Assembly (NCBI GenBank): GCA_014730115.1
Contig: WJIU01000026.1
Coordinates: 1 to 43,318 of the forward strand
DNA: 43,318 nucleotides
Direction: 5' to 3'
From: Microcaldota archaeon
GTDB taxonomy: Archaea; Micrarchaeota; Micrarchaeia; Anstonellales; Bilamarchaeaceae
The translations under genes and the position numbers were made by a program. Within the stretch, counting starts at the first letter, position 1, and every line of letters starts with the position of its first letter. Shown here piece after piece: positions 22,521 to 31,195 of the stretch. The notes beneath the pieces are model-generated. The model saw only the letters and a list, made by a program, of their open reading frames with translations. It made no database searches and was not told the DNA's origin.

Positions 22521-24269
22521 TCACCCTTTGGAAAGAGAGTCAAAGCTGCTGCCAATCTCCTTCTGGAGATTTTTCACATCCTTTACATCAGCCATCTCCT
22601 TCATCCTTCCTATCTTTCCTATTTCCGGAAGCTCCTGAATCCTCTTGAGCTGGATGCCCAGGTCAAGGGCGTCCTTGGTCTTTTCATGGAATTGCAGAAT
22701 CGTCTTGAGCATCTCATACTGCTTGTCCATTTCGCATCTTGCATCAACATCGCTGAATGCGTTCTGCTGAAGGAAGTCCTCCCTGAGCATCTTGGTTATC
22801 AGCAGGATTGCCTGCTCCTTTTCCGGAAGCGCATCCGGCCCTACCAGCTGAACCACTTCTTCCAGCTCCGCCTCCTTCTGGAGCAGGCTCATGGATGTAT
22901 TCACCTGGTCCAGAAAGTCGGAAGACACATTCTTTGTGAACCAGTCTTCCAGGTTGTCGGGATAAAGGGAATAGCTCTTCAGCCAGTTGATGGCCGGGAA
23001 GTGCCTGCGGTAGGCAAGGGGCGCATCCAGCGCAAGGAATACCTTGGTGACACGCAGGGTGTTCTGGGAAACCGGCTCGGAAAGGTCACCTCCGGGCGGG
23101 GAAACCGCGCCGATAATTGACACCGAGCCGTACCTTTCCCTGGAGCTCTGGCACCTCACCCTTCCGGCCCTTTCATAGAACTCGGCCAGCCTTCTTGCCA
23201 GGTAGGCAGGGTACCCCTCCTCACCGGGCATCTCCTCAAGGCGGCCGCCTATTTCACGCATGGCCTCTGCCCACCTGGAGGTGCTGTCCGCCATCAGGGC
23301 AACGTCATACCCCATGTCCCGGAAGTATTCCGCAATCGTAACCCCTGTGTAGATGCTTGCCTCACGGGCGGCCACCGGCATGTTGGATGTGTTTGCTATC
23401 AGCACTGTCCTCTGCATAAGCGGCTTTCCGGTATTGGGGTCCTCCAGGTGGGGGAACTCCTTGAGCACCTCGGTCATCTCGTTTCCACGCTCCCCGCATC
23501 CTATGTAAACAACTATCCTTGTGTCCGAATACTTGGCAAGGGACTGCTGGGTAACCGTCTTTCCTGACCCGAACGGCCCGGGGATGCATGCGGTGCCTCC
23601 CTTTGCAATCGGGAAGAACGTGTCGATGATTCTCTGCCCTGTTACCAGGGGAATATTCGGCGGGAACTTTTCAATAACCGGCCTTGATTTTCTTACAAAC
23701 CATTTCTGGTAGAGCTTCACCTGCTCCTTTTTTCCCTTGTGCGATGCAACGGTTGCAACCACGTCTTCAATAGTGTATTTGCCGGACTTGATGCTCTCAA
23801 TCTTTCCTTCCACCGGGCTCATTATCCGGTGCTCAATCAGCTCGGTTTCCTGGACTGTTCCAATGATGTCTCCCGCCTTTATCTTGTCTCCTTTCTTTGC
23901 AGTCGCCTTGAAGTCCCATTTCTTTTTCCTGTCCAGTGCATTTACCACTATGCCTCTGGCTATGTAGGCGCCCTGTGACTTTTCTTCTATTACCTTGAGC
24001 GGCCTCTGGATTCCGTCGTAAATGCTTTCCAGCAGCCCCGGCCCGAGCTCTACAGAAAGGGGCTCTCCGGTGGAAGCTGCCTCTTCTCCGGGCTTCAGCC
24101 CGGAGGTGTCTTCATAGACCTGGATGACTGAGATGTCCCCCACAATCTTGATAATCTCGCCCAGCAGCCCTGCCTCGCCCACATGGACAACGTCATAAAG
24201 CTTTGCATCGGGAAGCTTGGCTTCCACGACGGGCCCGCTGATTCTTACTATCCTTCCTTTTTTTGCCAT
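22521..24269 (-). CDS. atpA: A-type ATP synthase catalytic subunit A
   Basis: The catalytic subunit has a P-loop [12 protein letters not shown], the long non-homologous insert typical of A/V-type A subunits, [16 protein letters not shown] with the catalytic Glu, and [20 protein letters not shown]. About 582 aa. Three ATG codons in a row follow the SD AGGAGGAG; the third (24269) gives the best spacing and the usual [13 protein letters not shown] beginning. No intein is present at the P-loop. Confidence 0.97.
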   Translation of the reverse strand: MAKKGRIVRISGPVVEAKLPDAKLYDVVHVGEAGLLGEIIKIVGDISVIQVYEDTSGLKPGEEAASTGEPLSVELGPGLLESIYDGIQRPLKVIEEKSQGAYIARGIVVNALDRKKKWDFKATAKKGDKIKAGDIIGTVQETELIEHRIMSPVEGKIESIKSGKYTIEDVVATVASHKGKKEQVKLYQKWFVRKSRPVIEKFPPNIPLVTGQRIIDTFFPIAKGGTACIPGPFGSGKTVTQQSLAKYSDTRIVVYIGCGERGNEMTEVLKEFPHLEDPNTGKPLMQRTVLIANTSNMPVAAREASIYTGVTIAEYFRDMGYDVALMADSTSRWAEAMREIGGRLEEMPGEEGYPAYLARRLAEFYERAGRVRCQSSRERYGSVSIIGAVSPPGGDLSEPVSQNTLRVTKVFLALDAPLAYRRHFPAINWLKSYSLYPDNLEDWFTKNVSSDFLDQVNTSMSLLQKEAELEEVVQLVGPDALPEKEQAILLITKMLREDFLQQNAFSDVDARCEMDKQYEMLKTILQFHEKTKDALDLGIQLKRIQELPEIGKIGRMKEMADVKDVKNLQKEIGSSFDSLSKG

Positions 24270-24281
24270 CATCATCTCCTC

Positions 24282-24605
24282 CTATTCCTTTGCTCCCAGG
24301 TCAAAGCCGAGGGCCCTCTTGATAAGCCCCCTTATCTCATCCCCTTCCCCGCTTCCTCCGGCCTGGTCCGGAAGCGGTATGATAACAGGGTAGGCTATGC
24401 TGTCAAGCTTTTTCTTAAGCCTCCAGTCAATGCCCTTCAGCATCCTTTCATTTGTGATTATGATTCCGTATTCCTCTTTGCCGAGGTACTCCTCAAGCTT
24501 CTGCTGGTAGTTTTCCTCCTCCACAATCTCATAGTGCTCCAGGCCGGCAAGCCTGAATCCCATCACAAGGGGCGCGTCCGCAACAACTGCTATCTTGGCC
24601 TTCAT
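24282..24605 (-). CDS. atpF: A-type ATP synthase subunit F
   Basis: The 107-aa small subunit binds the central stalk. The Rossmann-like start KIAVVADAPLVMGFRLAGLE and YGIIITNERML are characteristic. A short C-terminal helix carries IRGLIKRALGFDLG. It overlaps subunit C by 4 nt and lies 12 nt upstream of the subunit A start. Confidence 0.95.
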   Translation of the reverse strand: MKAKIAVVADAPLVMGFRLAGLEHYEIVEEENYQQKLEEYLGKEEYGIIITNERMLKGIDWRLKKKLDSIAYPVIIPLPDQAGGSGEGDEIRGLIKRALGFDLGAKE

Positions 24606-25714
24606 ACTATCACCAGCATTTTCCTGACATCCTCTTCAGGAATGCCGAACTCCTTGGCCTTGGCAATCTTTCTGAGGTTGCTCATCTCCTCCTCCTTCAG
24701 CAGCAGGAACCCGGTGATTACGCCAACAGACAGGTTCACCCGGTGAAAGGCCAGTACTTTACGGGCCGCAATGGATTTCTCCAGGGCAATCTCCAGGTCG
24801 GTCAGGCTTATCTCCCCTTCCCCGAGCTCCAGATGCCTGAACTTGGGGCGGATGAGCTTCACCACGGCCTGCAGGTCCTTTGCCTCTATGATGCGGTCCA
24901 GCATCCTTCTGCCCAGGGTGCCTCCCCTGATTAGCGTTTCCTTTATTCTCTTCTTGTCTGCACCGTATTTTTTGAGCCGCTCTATAATCATTATGTTCTT
25001 CTCGTCAATCTCCATCCTGAGCAAATCCCGGACATAGAAGGCGACATCCCCTCCGGTTTCGCCCAATGCCTTTTCCATCAGCATGTAGCTGTAGGCATCT
25101 ATGATGGTCTCGGTCTGGGTGAACGTGTCCAGGTTCTTCAGGGCATTGTTGAAAGTCTCCCACATGGTCCTGCTGAACTGCTCGGTGCTTGCGGAAAGCA
25201 TCTTCTCTCCAAGGGTTGTCCTCTTTATCTCCCTGAGTATTTCGCTTTCCTCGGCCTTCATAATTCTCTTGAAATCATCATCGGTCAGCCCCCCTACTGA
25301 GAACAGCTGGTGCTTGATATCGCCATAGCCCCTGCCCATTTTCTTGGCATGCATCATGGTCTTCAGGTTGAGAAGGTCCCATTTCATGAGCAGGGCCTCC
25401 ACCAGAGGCCTGTCCCCATCCGGGGTCACGCGAAGCAGCTTTTTCACAACCCTGGCAAAGTTCAGGGAGGCGGCCATCTCAATGATGTCCGAGCCGGAAT
25501 GGTATACCGAGGCCTCGCCAAGGTCGTTCTTGTACCCGGTCCTCTGCAGGACCTCCACCATGGCACTGATGCTGCTCACCCGGATAAGCTCGTCCAGGGT
25601 ACTCTGCCTGAGCAGAAGGCCTTTCATTGCCTTTACCCTTGCATTGGAATACCCGTACTTCAGGGCACGGCTCTCTATCCGGGGCAGCTTAAGGCTGCCC
25701 AGAAAACCATTCAT
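24602..25714 (-). CDS. atpC: A-type ATP synthase subunit C
   Basis: The funnel-shaped subunit (V-type d homolog) couples the central stalk to the proteolipid ring. It starts MNGFLGSLKLPRIESRALKY GYSNARVKAM, typical of the family, and contains the repeated helical modules, for example LLRMEIDEKNIMIIERLKKY. The ORF track begins at 25801 and overlaps subunit E; ATG 25714 leaves 1 nt to subunit E. About 370 aa. Confidence 0.93.
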   Translation of the reverse strand: MNGFLGSLKLPRIESRALKYGYSNARVKAMKGLLLRQSTLDELIRVSSISAMVEVLQRTGYKNDLGEASVYHSGSDIIEMAASLNFARVVKKLLRVTPDGDRPLVEALLMKWDLLNLKTMMHAKKMGRGYGDIKHQLFSVGGLTDDDFKRIMKAEESEILREIKRTTLGEKMLSASTEQFSRTMWETFNNALKNLDTFTQTETIIDAYSYMLMEKALGETGGDVAFYVRDLLRMEIDEKNIMIIERLKKYGADKKRIKETLIRGGTLGRRMLDRIIEAKDLQAVVKLIRPKFRHLELGEGEISLTDLEIALEKSIAARKVLAFHRVNLSVGVITGFLLLKEEEMSNLRKIAKAKEFGIPEEDVRKMLVIV

Positions 25715-25715
25715 C

Positions 25716-26285
25716 TCATTTTCCTCCGAAAAGCTTGTCTGAAATGCTCTTCCTGAGCTCGTCGCGCCTGCTTTCAAAGAGCGTTTCCAGCGTAAGGTCA
25801 ATCCTTATGCTGCCGCCGGGACTTTCCACAAGCGCCCCTCCCAGGCCCTTCAGGTCTTCCTTTACCTTTGCGCCGGTGATTTTCGGCAGCTTTGCCTTGT
25901 CGCCCTTCACCACGTGCACAACAGAGCCTTTTCCCAGCTCCTTTGCAGCGGAAGGCACAGACTCCTTGAGCAGCTTTTTGTAGTCTGCGCTTTTCCTCAC
26001 ATTCTTCAGCTCCTGAAAGAACTGGTCGATGACGCCGGCTATTGTGTCCTCCCTTGCTTCCGCTAGCACGCGCTTCGCTTCGAGGCGCGCCCAGGCAATG
26101 CGCTCATTGCGCTGCTCCTCCAGGGTTTTTTCTACTTCCTCTTCAGCCTTTTCCCTGAGGGCAGAAAGCTTTGCCCTCTCTGTGGAGAGCATCGCTTTGG
26201 CATCTGCCTGTGCTGTTCCCACTATCTTCTCGGCTTCAGCTTCGGCCTCGGAGAGAAGAGAACCCTTTAGTTTCTCTATCTCCAT
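25716..26285 (-). CDS. atpE: A-type ATP synthase subunit E (peripheral stalk)
   Basis: The N-terminal half is a long charged coiled coil with Ala-rich heptads (SEAEAEAEKIVGTAQADAKA), which pairs with subunit H. The C-terminal domain has GGALVESPGGSIRIDLTLET and FESRRDELRKSISDKLF, the head that binds subunit B. About 189 aa. The ORF track starts at GTG 26294; ATG 26285 is preferred after AAAGGTG. Confidence 0.93.
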   Translation of the reverse strand: MEIEKLKGSLLSEAEAEAEKIVGTAQADAKAMLSTERAKLSALREKAEEEVEKTLEEQRNERIAWARLEAKRVLAEAREDTIAGVIDQFFQELKNVRKSADYKKLLKESVPSAAKELGKGSVVHVVKGDKAKLPKITGAKVKEDLKGLGGALVESPGGSIRIDLTLETLFESRRDELRKSISDKLFGGK

Positions 26286-26296
26286 CTTAAGCACCT

Positions 26297-26557
26297 TTAG
26301 TGCGCTGCTGGTGCTGAATTAAGCCATAGAAGCACTGCCACAAGGAAACCGAACACAGCCAGAACTTCCGGAAGCACAATATATATCAGGATGTTCTTTT
26401 CGAACTCGGGCCTTTCCGCCACTACGCCCATTGCGGACGAGCCCAGGGTTCCCTGGGACCATGCTGCTGCAAAGGCGCTGAGCCCCATAGCCATACCGGC
26501 TCCAATAGCCATTGCTCCTTCGGCCGTCAAAAACGGTCCGCTTACTGGATCTGCCAT
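26297..26557 (-). CDS. A-type ATP synthase subunit K (proteolipid, two-helix c-type)
   Basis: This 86-aa membrane ring subunit has one hairpin of two helices. TM1 is GAMAIGAGMAMGLSAFAAAW with Gln35; TM2 is ILIYIVLPEVLAVFGFLVAV with the ion-carrying Glu64. The residue after Glu64 is Val where Na+-type rings usually have Ser or Thr, which points to proton coupling. SD GAGGTGA precedes the start. It is a single hairpin, not the duplicated four-helix form. Confidence 0.95.
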   Translation of the reverse strand: MADPVSGPFLTAEGAMAIGAGMAMGLSAFAAAWSQGTLGSSAMGVVAERPEFEKNILIYIVLPEVLAVFGFLVAVLLWLNSAPAAH

Positions 26558-26569
26558 TTCATTTTCACC

Positions 26570-28468
26570 TCAATCTTTTTTCAACGCGAAGGGAGAGAAT
26601 GTCTCCCCGCCACCATGAAGGAATTTTGACCTGAACTCCACAATGTTGAGCCTGCCCCCCTGCACCAGGGATTCAAACATCGCAAGAAATGCATTTGCAA
26701 CATGGAGCACCAGGAATATTGGAATAAGTGCTATTGCCAGAAGCCCCTGCTCCGGGCTTGGAATCAGGAACTGGTTGAGAAGGAATTCCGCAATTACTAT
26801 TCCCACGATTCCTATTGCCGCAATACGGGTATAGGACAGTATGTTTCCCAGAAGACCGGGAAGTTCTATGATTCCCAGGATGCCTTCGGTCGCTGCCAGG
26901 GCTATCACTGATATTCCCAGAAGCACCAGCCCGGCCTGGAGCAAAGCAGGCTCGGCGACCAGCCCAATCACCGGAAGCAGGGTGAGCAGGATTCCCAGCT
27001 CCACCCCAATCCAGGCAATCTTTGCAATCGCATGCTTCCTGTTGTGCCTCCATTCGTTTACAGCTCCCAGGGCAAAGCCTGCACCAAGGTGGAGCATTCC
27101 CACGAATGCGGTCATGCCAACGAGGGTAAGTATATTCTGCATCCTGAGAAATCCGGTGTAAAGCGGCTGGCTCAGCACCTCCTTCATTCCTATCCATGAG
27201 CCCAGCCAGTTCAGAAGCATCTGGTGGGTGAATCCGCCCCACTCGTCATAAATCACACCGAATATCAGGGTGACGAATCCGGAGTAAAACCAGATTCTGG
27301 AAACATTGTACATGGTGTAGCTTTTCCTGAACTTCTGCATCAGGAAATAGCCCAGCAGTATTGATATTATGCCGTAAAAGAAATCGCCCACAATCATCCC
27401 GTACAGGATGGGAAGCCCTATCATGTATGGAAGGGTGGGGTCAAGCTCAAAGTAATTGGGAAGCGAATAGCTTTCGGTAAGGAACTCAAACGGGCCCGCC
27501 GCCTTTGGGTTGTCGAGCACGGTGGGCGGCAGCTCTCCATGGCCAAACGGAACATCCTGCAGTACTGCCTTTCCGGAATATCCCCGTACAATCCCATCCA
27601 GCTTTCCGAATCTCTCTGCAAGTATCCAGCCTTCAAGCACGTACAGGGTGCTGGACTCCGAGAAGCGCGATGCAATCTCCGCCCTTTCCGCATCTACCTG
27701 CAGGGATGCAAGCAGGGCTGCCACCCTGTTGTAATTCTCGGCAGCAATTGCTGCCATCTCCTTTCTGGCAGCCTCCAGCTCTTCGGCAGCAGCCTTCTCC
27801 TCTTTTTTCAGCCGTTCCAATGTTTCGGCAGGAGTGCTCATTCCTTCAGGCAGCACTATCTCGGTGAAACCCGCCTCGGCAAGGATGTTGTCAACAACTC
27901 CCACGCTCTTTTCTTCATATAATACCAGTGTAATATTGGACGAGGGGTCGGAAACCAGCCTGCAGTGGGCCTTTGCCTTGTCCATCTTTCGGTGAAGCGG
28001 GTCAATCTTTACCTGGGGAATCTCCCCCACTTTAAGGCTCACTGTCTTGGTGTCAAGCCTGCCGAAGTTCACACCGCTGAAGTGCATCAGCTTCTGCACT
28101 GTCCCGGCCCGGGACTCCAGGTTCTTCAGTTTTTCATTGAGCTGGTTTGCCTTTTTGTTCAGCTCCCGGAGGGGCCCTCCGATTTCAAGCTCACGGGCTT
28201 CCTTTATCGCCCTGCCCCCCTCAATGATTGCGGGCCTTTCCACTGCTTCCGGTGCATAGGGGGAGATAAGCGTCATTACCGAGCGAAGCTCAAGAAGAAG
28301 GGATGAAATCTCGTCAAATGAGGGGAGTGGCCTTCCCTGGTCCAGGCCTTCGTACCTTGTTTTCCTGATGTCCACCAGCCCGGCCAGGTGAAGGTCTTTC
28401 AGTAATTTTTCTGCCGCTGATTTGAGTACTATTATTCTGGCCTTTTTCATTTTCTTGGGCTTCAACAT
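26570..28468 (-). CDS. A-type ATP synthase subunit I (a-type)
   Basis: The 632-aa subunit has a cytoplasmic N-terminal domain (about residues 1-340, with the coiled coils LKKEEKAAAEELEAARKEMA) and a membrane half with seven or eight helices. The essential Arg lies in NILSYTRIAAIGIVGIVIAE. It forms the ion channel next to the K ring and binds the peripheral stalks. The start ATG is 9 nt after the subunit H stop; ATG 28450 is an alternative. Confidence 0.95.
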   Translation of the reverse strand: MLKPKKMKKARIIVLKSAAEKLLKDLHLAGLVDIRKTRYEGLDQGRPLPSFDEISSLLLELRSVMTLISPYAPEAVERPAIIEGGRAIKEARELEIGGPLRELNKKANQLNEKLKNLESRAGTVQKLMHFSGVNFGRLDTKTVSLKVGEIPQVKIDPLHRKMDKAKAHCRLVSDPSSNITLVLYEEKSVGVVDNILAEAGFTEIVLPEGMSTPAETLERLKKEEKAAAEELEAARKEMAAIAAENYNRVAALLASLQVDAERAEIASRFSESSTLYVLEGWILAERFGKLDGIVRGYSGKAVLQDVPFGHGELPPTVLDNPKAAGPFEFLTESYSLPNYFELDPTLPYMIGLPILYGMIVGDFFYGIISILLGYFLMQKFRKSYTMYNVSRIWFYSGFVTLIFGVIYDEWGGFTHQMLLNWLGSWIGMKEVLSQPLYTGFLRMQNILTLVGMTAFVGMLHLGAGFALGAVNEWRHNRKHAIAKIAWIGVELGILLTLLPVIGLVAEPALLQAGLVLLGISVIALAATEGILGIIELPGLLGNILSYTRIAAIGIVGIVIAEFLLNQFLIPSPEQGLLAIALIPIFLVLHVANAFLAMFESLVQGGRLNIVEFRSKFLHGGGETFSPFALKKD

Positions 28469-28476
28469 CTGCTTAC

Positions 28477-28821
28477 CTACAAACTGCCTAAGAATTCCTT
28501 TACAAGCTTGCTGACCTCCTTTTTCTCAAGCTTTTTCTTTTTGATGTTGGAGGCTTCATTTCCTGCCTTTTTCAGCATGTCTGTGACCTTTTTCTCAATC
28601 TCCTTGCTTCCACTGCGGATTTTCTCGTTTTTGTAATTCACGATTTCTTTTTCGGTCTCTTCACGTTCCTGGTGGGTTTTTTCCTTGGCCTGGCGTATTA
28701 CTGTCTCCGCTTCCTTTTTTGCATCGGATATGATGCGGTCGTACTGCTGCTCAGCGCCGTGGATATCCTCAATCGTCTTCACGAATTCGGGGCTTCCTGA
28801 GGTTTTATTCATACTAACCAT
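28477..28821 (-). CDS. A-type ATP synthase subunit H (peripheral stalk, AhaH)
   Basis: This roughly 114-aa, almost entirely helical, charged protein (AKKEAETVIRQAKEKTHQER, EIEKKVTDMLKKAGNEA) matches AhaH, the partner of subunit E in the peripheral stalk. It is the first gene of the operon, upstream of I-K-E-C-F-A-B-D. The ORF track uses TTG 28827; ATG 28821 is preferred, ATG 28812 possible. A TATA-like GTTTTTAAAG near 28860 serves the whole unit. Confidence 0.85.
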   Translation of the reverse strand: MVSMNKTSGSPEFVKTIEDIHGAEQQYDRIISDAKKEAETVIRQAKEKTHQEREETEKEIVNYKNEKIRSGSKEIEKKVTDMLKKAGNEASNIKKKKLEKKEVSKLVKEFLGSL

Positions 28822-28854
28822 CTGCAAAACAAGTTGATGGAATAATAAAAAAGA

Positions 28855-28868
28855 AGTCTTTAAAAACT
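28855..28868. promoter_or_regulatory. Shared divergent promoter, ATP synthase operon / L15e
   Basis: The segment GTCTTTAAAAACTT can be read as a TATA box on both strands, between the divergent atp operon (start 28821) and the L15e gene (start 28919). Only 97 nt separate the two start codons. Confidence 0.4.
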
Positions 28869-28918
28869 TGCGCCGAACAATTCATTTACCGTTTTCTATT
28901 ATTCAGAGGATGATGCAA

Positions 28919-29599
28919 ATGGGTGCTTACAAGTATATATCAGAAACCCTTCAGAACGAGTACAAAAAGCGCGATGAAAGACTGAGGAAAAAAGTAATCC
29001 GGTGGAGAAAGGAGCCGGCAGTGGTAAAGGTAAACAGGCCGAGCAACATTTCCAGGGCAAGGACCCTGGGCTACAAGGCAAAGCAGGGATACATAATAGC
29101 AAGGGCGAGGGTCAACAAGGGACGCCGCACCAGGAGAAGGCCGACCAAGGGAAGGAAACAGAAAAGCTATTACTTCTTCAAGCAGCCCCAGATGTCGCTG
29201 CAGGCAACTGCAGAGCAGAAAGTCAACCGGCTGCACAGCAACATGGAGGTGCTGAATTCCTACTGGGTCGGCGATGACGGCAACTACCATTACTTTGAGG
29301 TAATCCTTGCGGACCCGGCAAAGCCGTCCGTGAACATCAGCTCAGCAATCAGGCAGGGCAAGTCATTCCGCGGGCTTACGTCTGCAGGAAATTCAAGAAA
29401 GCAGAGCAAGAAAAAGACTCCCAACAAAAAGCGCAGGAGAAAGGCCAAAGCCAGAAAGCCCTATGCCCCCCCCAAGAAGCCGGAAAAGAAAAACGGCCGC
29501 AAGCCGGACAAGCCGGATAAGCCGGACAAGCCCAAGCCCAGGAGAATCAAGGGCTCAAAATCAAGGAAGAAATCTCCCAAGAAAAAACCAAAGGAATAA
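28919..29599 (+). CDS. rpl15e: Ribosomal protein L15e with Lys/Pro-rich C-terminal tail
   Basis: The core shows MGAYKYISETLQNEYKKRDE, VVKVNRPSNISRARTLGYKA, VRVNKG-like RARVNKGRRTRRRPTKGRK, NMEVLNSYWVGDDGNYHYFE and FRGLTSAG, all typical of archaeal and eukaryotic L15e in the 50S subunit. After about residue 172 there is a tail of roughly 55 residues, very rich in Lys, Arg and Pro with KPDKPDKPDKPKP repeats, not usual in the family. It may contact rRNA. The ORF track starts at 28868; ATG 28919 matches the family start. Confidence 0.93.
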   Translation: MGAYKYISETLQNEYKKRDERLRKKVIRWRKEPAVVKVNRPSNISRARTLGYKAKQGYIIARARVNKGRRTRRRPTKGRKQKSYYFFKQPQMSLQATAEQKVNRLHSNMEVLNSYWVGDDGNYHYFEVILADPAKPSVNISSAIRQGKSFRGLTSAGNSRKQSKKKTPNKKRRRKAKARKPYAPPKKPEKKNGRKPDKPDKPDKPKPRRIKGSKSRKKSPKKKPKE

Positions 29600-29601
29600 T
29601 C

Positions 29602-31107
29602 TCATCTGCTGTAGCCTGCCCTGAAAAGGAAGAACGGCTCAGCAGTAAGCGGGGAGGCTCCTCCGGCCGCACCGATGCCGAATCCTGAAACCGATGCCTC
29701 AATTGAGCCGCCCAGCTGGAAATCAAGGTTGTTTACTTCTTCTCCGGATGCATCAAGGTTTCCTGCAACAAGCACTGTGGGAATTATGGTTGCCCTTCCC
29801 GCATTTATTGCCCAGACCGGAATGCCCAGGGTCAGCCTGGCATGAACGTTGTCCTCATCTATCAGCACACCATCGCCCCGCTCTGTTTCGGCGGGCGATG
29901 GGAGCTGAAGGTAAAACACATCCAGCTGTGCCCAGGGGTTTGCCCCGTCAGCCCAGCCCACCGGCAGCCTTCCGTAAATTCCAGCTGAAAGCGGCATCAC
30001 CGTGTTGCTGCTGCCAGTTATCCTGATCCTAACCAAATTGCCAAAGCTGTAGCCGAACTGGCCACCGTATTCAAACAAATGGTTGGAGACATCTCCCTGG
30101 CCGGCATCCAGGAATACCCCGTTGTAGCCGACAGTCCCTGCGACGTGCACCCGGTGCCTTCCTGAAGCAAAAGACGGGCCTGCCATGAACGTCCCCCCAT
30201 ATGTCCTGACGTTTCCCTCTATCAGTTCGGAATCAAGCGAAAGCCCATAGGATGAGAAGGCCAGGCCTGTGAAAATGCCCGCATGCTCACCAATCCCGAC
30301 ATCTGCAAATGCGGTGATGCTGTTCAGGTCCCCTGCAATATCCCATGAGCCTGCATTATGGATGCTGTGCCGGTACCCGTCAATAAGAAATGAGAGCCTT
30401 CTCTCCTCAGGTTCCTCCTGCCCCACCCCAGGCTCAGGCTGTTCTGCCGGTGCAGGTTCCTCCTGCTCCGCAGGCTCTTCCGGTTCCCCTGCCACAGGCT
30501 CCTCAGGCTCAGCTTCCATGGCTAATGGCTCTGCCCTGAATTCAGCAAGCCCGTTGGGGGAAACCAGCCTGATGGTGTGGCGGCCCTCCGGTATTTCTAT
30601 TGTTTCTTCAATGGACGTTCCAATGGCAAGCGGGTTCAGCCGCTCTTCCCCGCTCTCATCTGCAATGTACCCGGGTATGTCCGGGCTCACCGCTTCGGAC
30701 AGTGACGTTTCACCGGAAAATACCTGCTCCCTTCCTTCTTCCCCGTTTTCCATCCTGTATCTTACCGTCCTTGAAACTTCAGGATTCCCTTCGTCAAACC
30801 ATTCCCTGAGCACTGCAGGATGGAATGTTATTGTCAGGCTGGCCGGACCTTCCACCTCCAGTTCAGGGAAATGGCCAAGCTGCCTGCTTACAATATACAC
30901 TTCCCTGGATTCCTCTCCCTGCTCCATGACTGTTGATGCCCCGCGCACGGCAAGCCGGGGCTCGGCCTCAATGGCCTGCTCGGCGGCGGCTATGCCCTCA
31001 AACTGGGGGGCAGTGAGTGCAGTGAGGCCGGAAAATGCAATGGCCGCAAGCCTCTTTTTTATGCCAGGTTTCCCAGCCCTTGCTCTGGGGCTCTGTAATC
31101 GTTTCAT
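29602..31107 (-). CDS. Secreted protein with predicted C-terminal beta-barrel
   Basis: The 501-aa product has a basic N-terminus, a hydrophobic signal core and an AAA-E cleavage-like site near residue 42. An N-terminal beta-rich region (about 45-200) is followed by an acidic Pro/Glu linker (EPEEPVAGEPEEPAEQEEPA). The last 260 residues alternate short amphipathic strands with aromatic girdles and Gly turns, for example VHVAGTVGYNGVFL, YGGQFGYSFGNLVRIRITG and a terminal PFFLFRAGYSR, closely resembling outer-membrane barrels or autotransporter translocators. Such proteins are not expected in single-membrane archaea. A surface beta-sandwich is the alternative. Divergent from the kinase. Confidence 0.6.
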   Translation of the reverse strand: MKRLQSPRARAGKPGIKKRLAAIAFSGLTALTAPQFEGIAAAEQAIEAEPRLAVRGASTVMEQGEESREVYIVSRQLGHFPELEVEGPASLTITFHPAVLREWFDEGNPEVSRTVRYRMENGEEGREQVFSGETSLSEAVSPDIPGYIADESGEERLNPLAIGTSIEETIEIPEGRHTIRLVSPNGLAEFRAEPLAMEAEPEEPVAGEPEEPAEQEEPAPAEQPEPGVGQEEPEERRLSFLIDGYRHSIHNAGSWDIAGDLNSITAFADVGIGEHAGIFTGLAFSSYGLSLDSELIEGNVRTYGGTFMAGPSFASGRHRVHVAGTVGYNGVFLDAGQGDVSNHLFEYGGQFGYSFGNLVRIRITGSSNTVMPLSAGIYGRLPVGWADGANPWAQLDVFYLQLPSPAETERGDGVLIDEDNVHARLTLGIPVWAINAGRATIIPTVLVAGNLDASGEEVNNLDFQLGGSIEASVSGFGIGAAGGASPLTAEPFFLFRAGYSR

Positions 31108-31195
31108 GGAATGACATTAATTAAAACAGTTTAAAAATCTGCTTTCAAAATCCCTGCAAATATCATTTTAAATACTTTCTAACATAAAATGCAAC

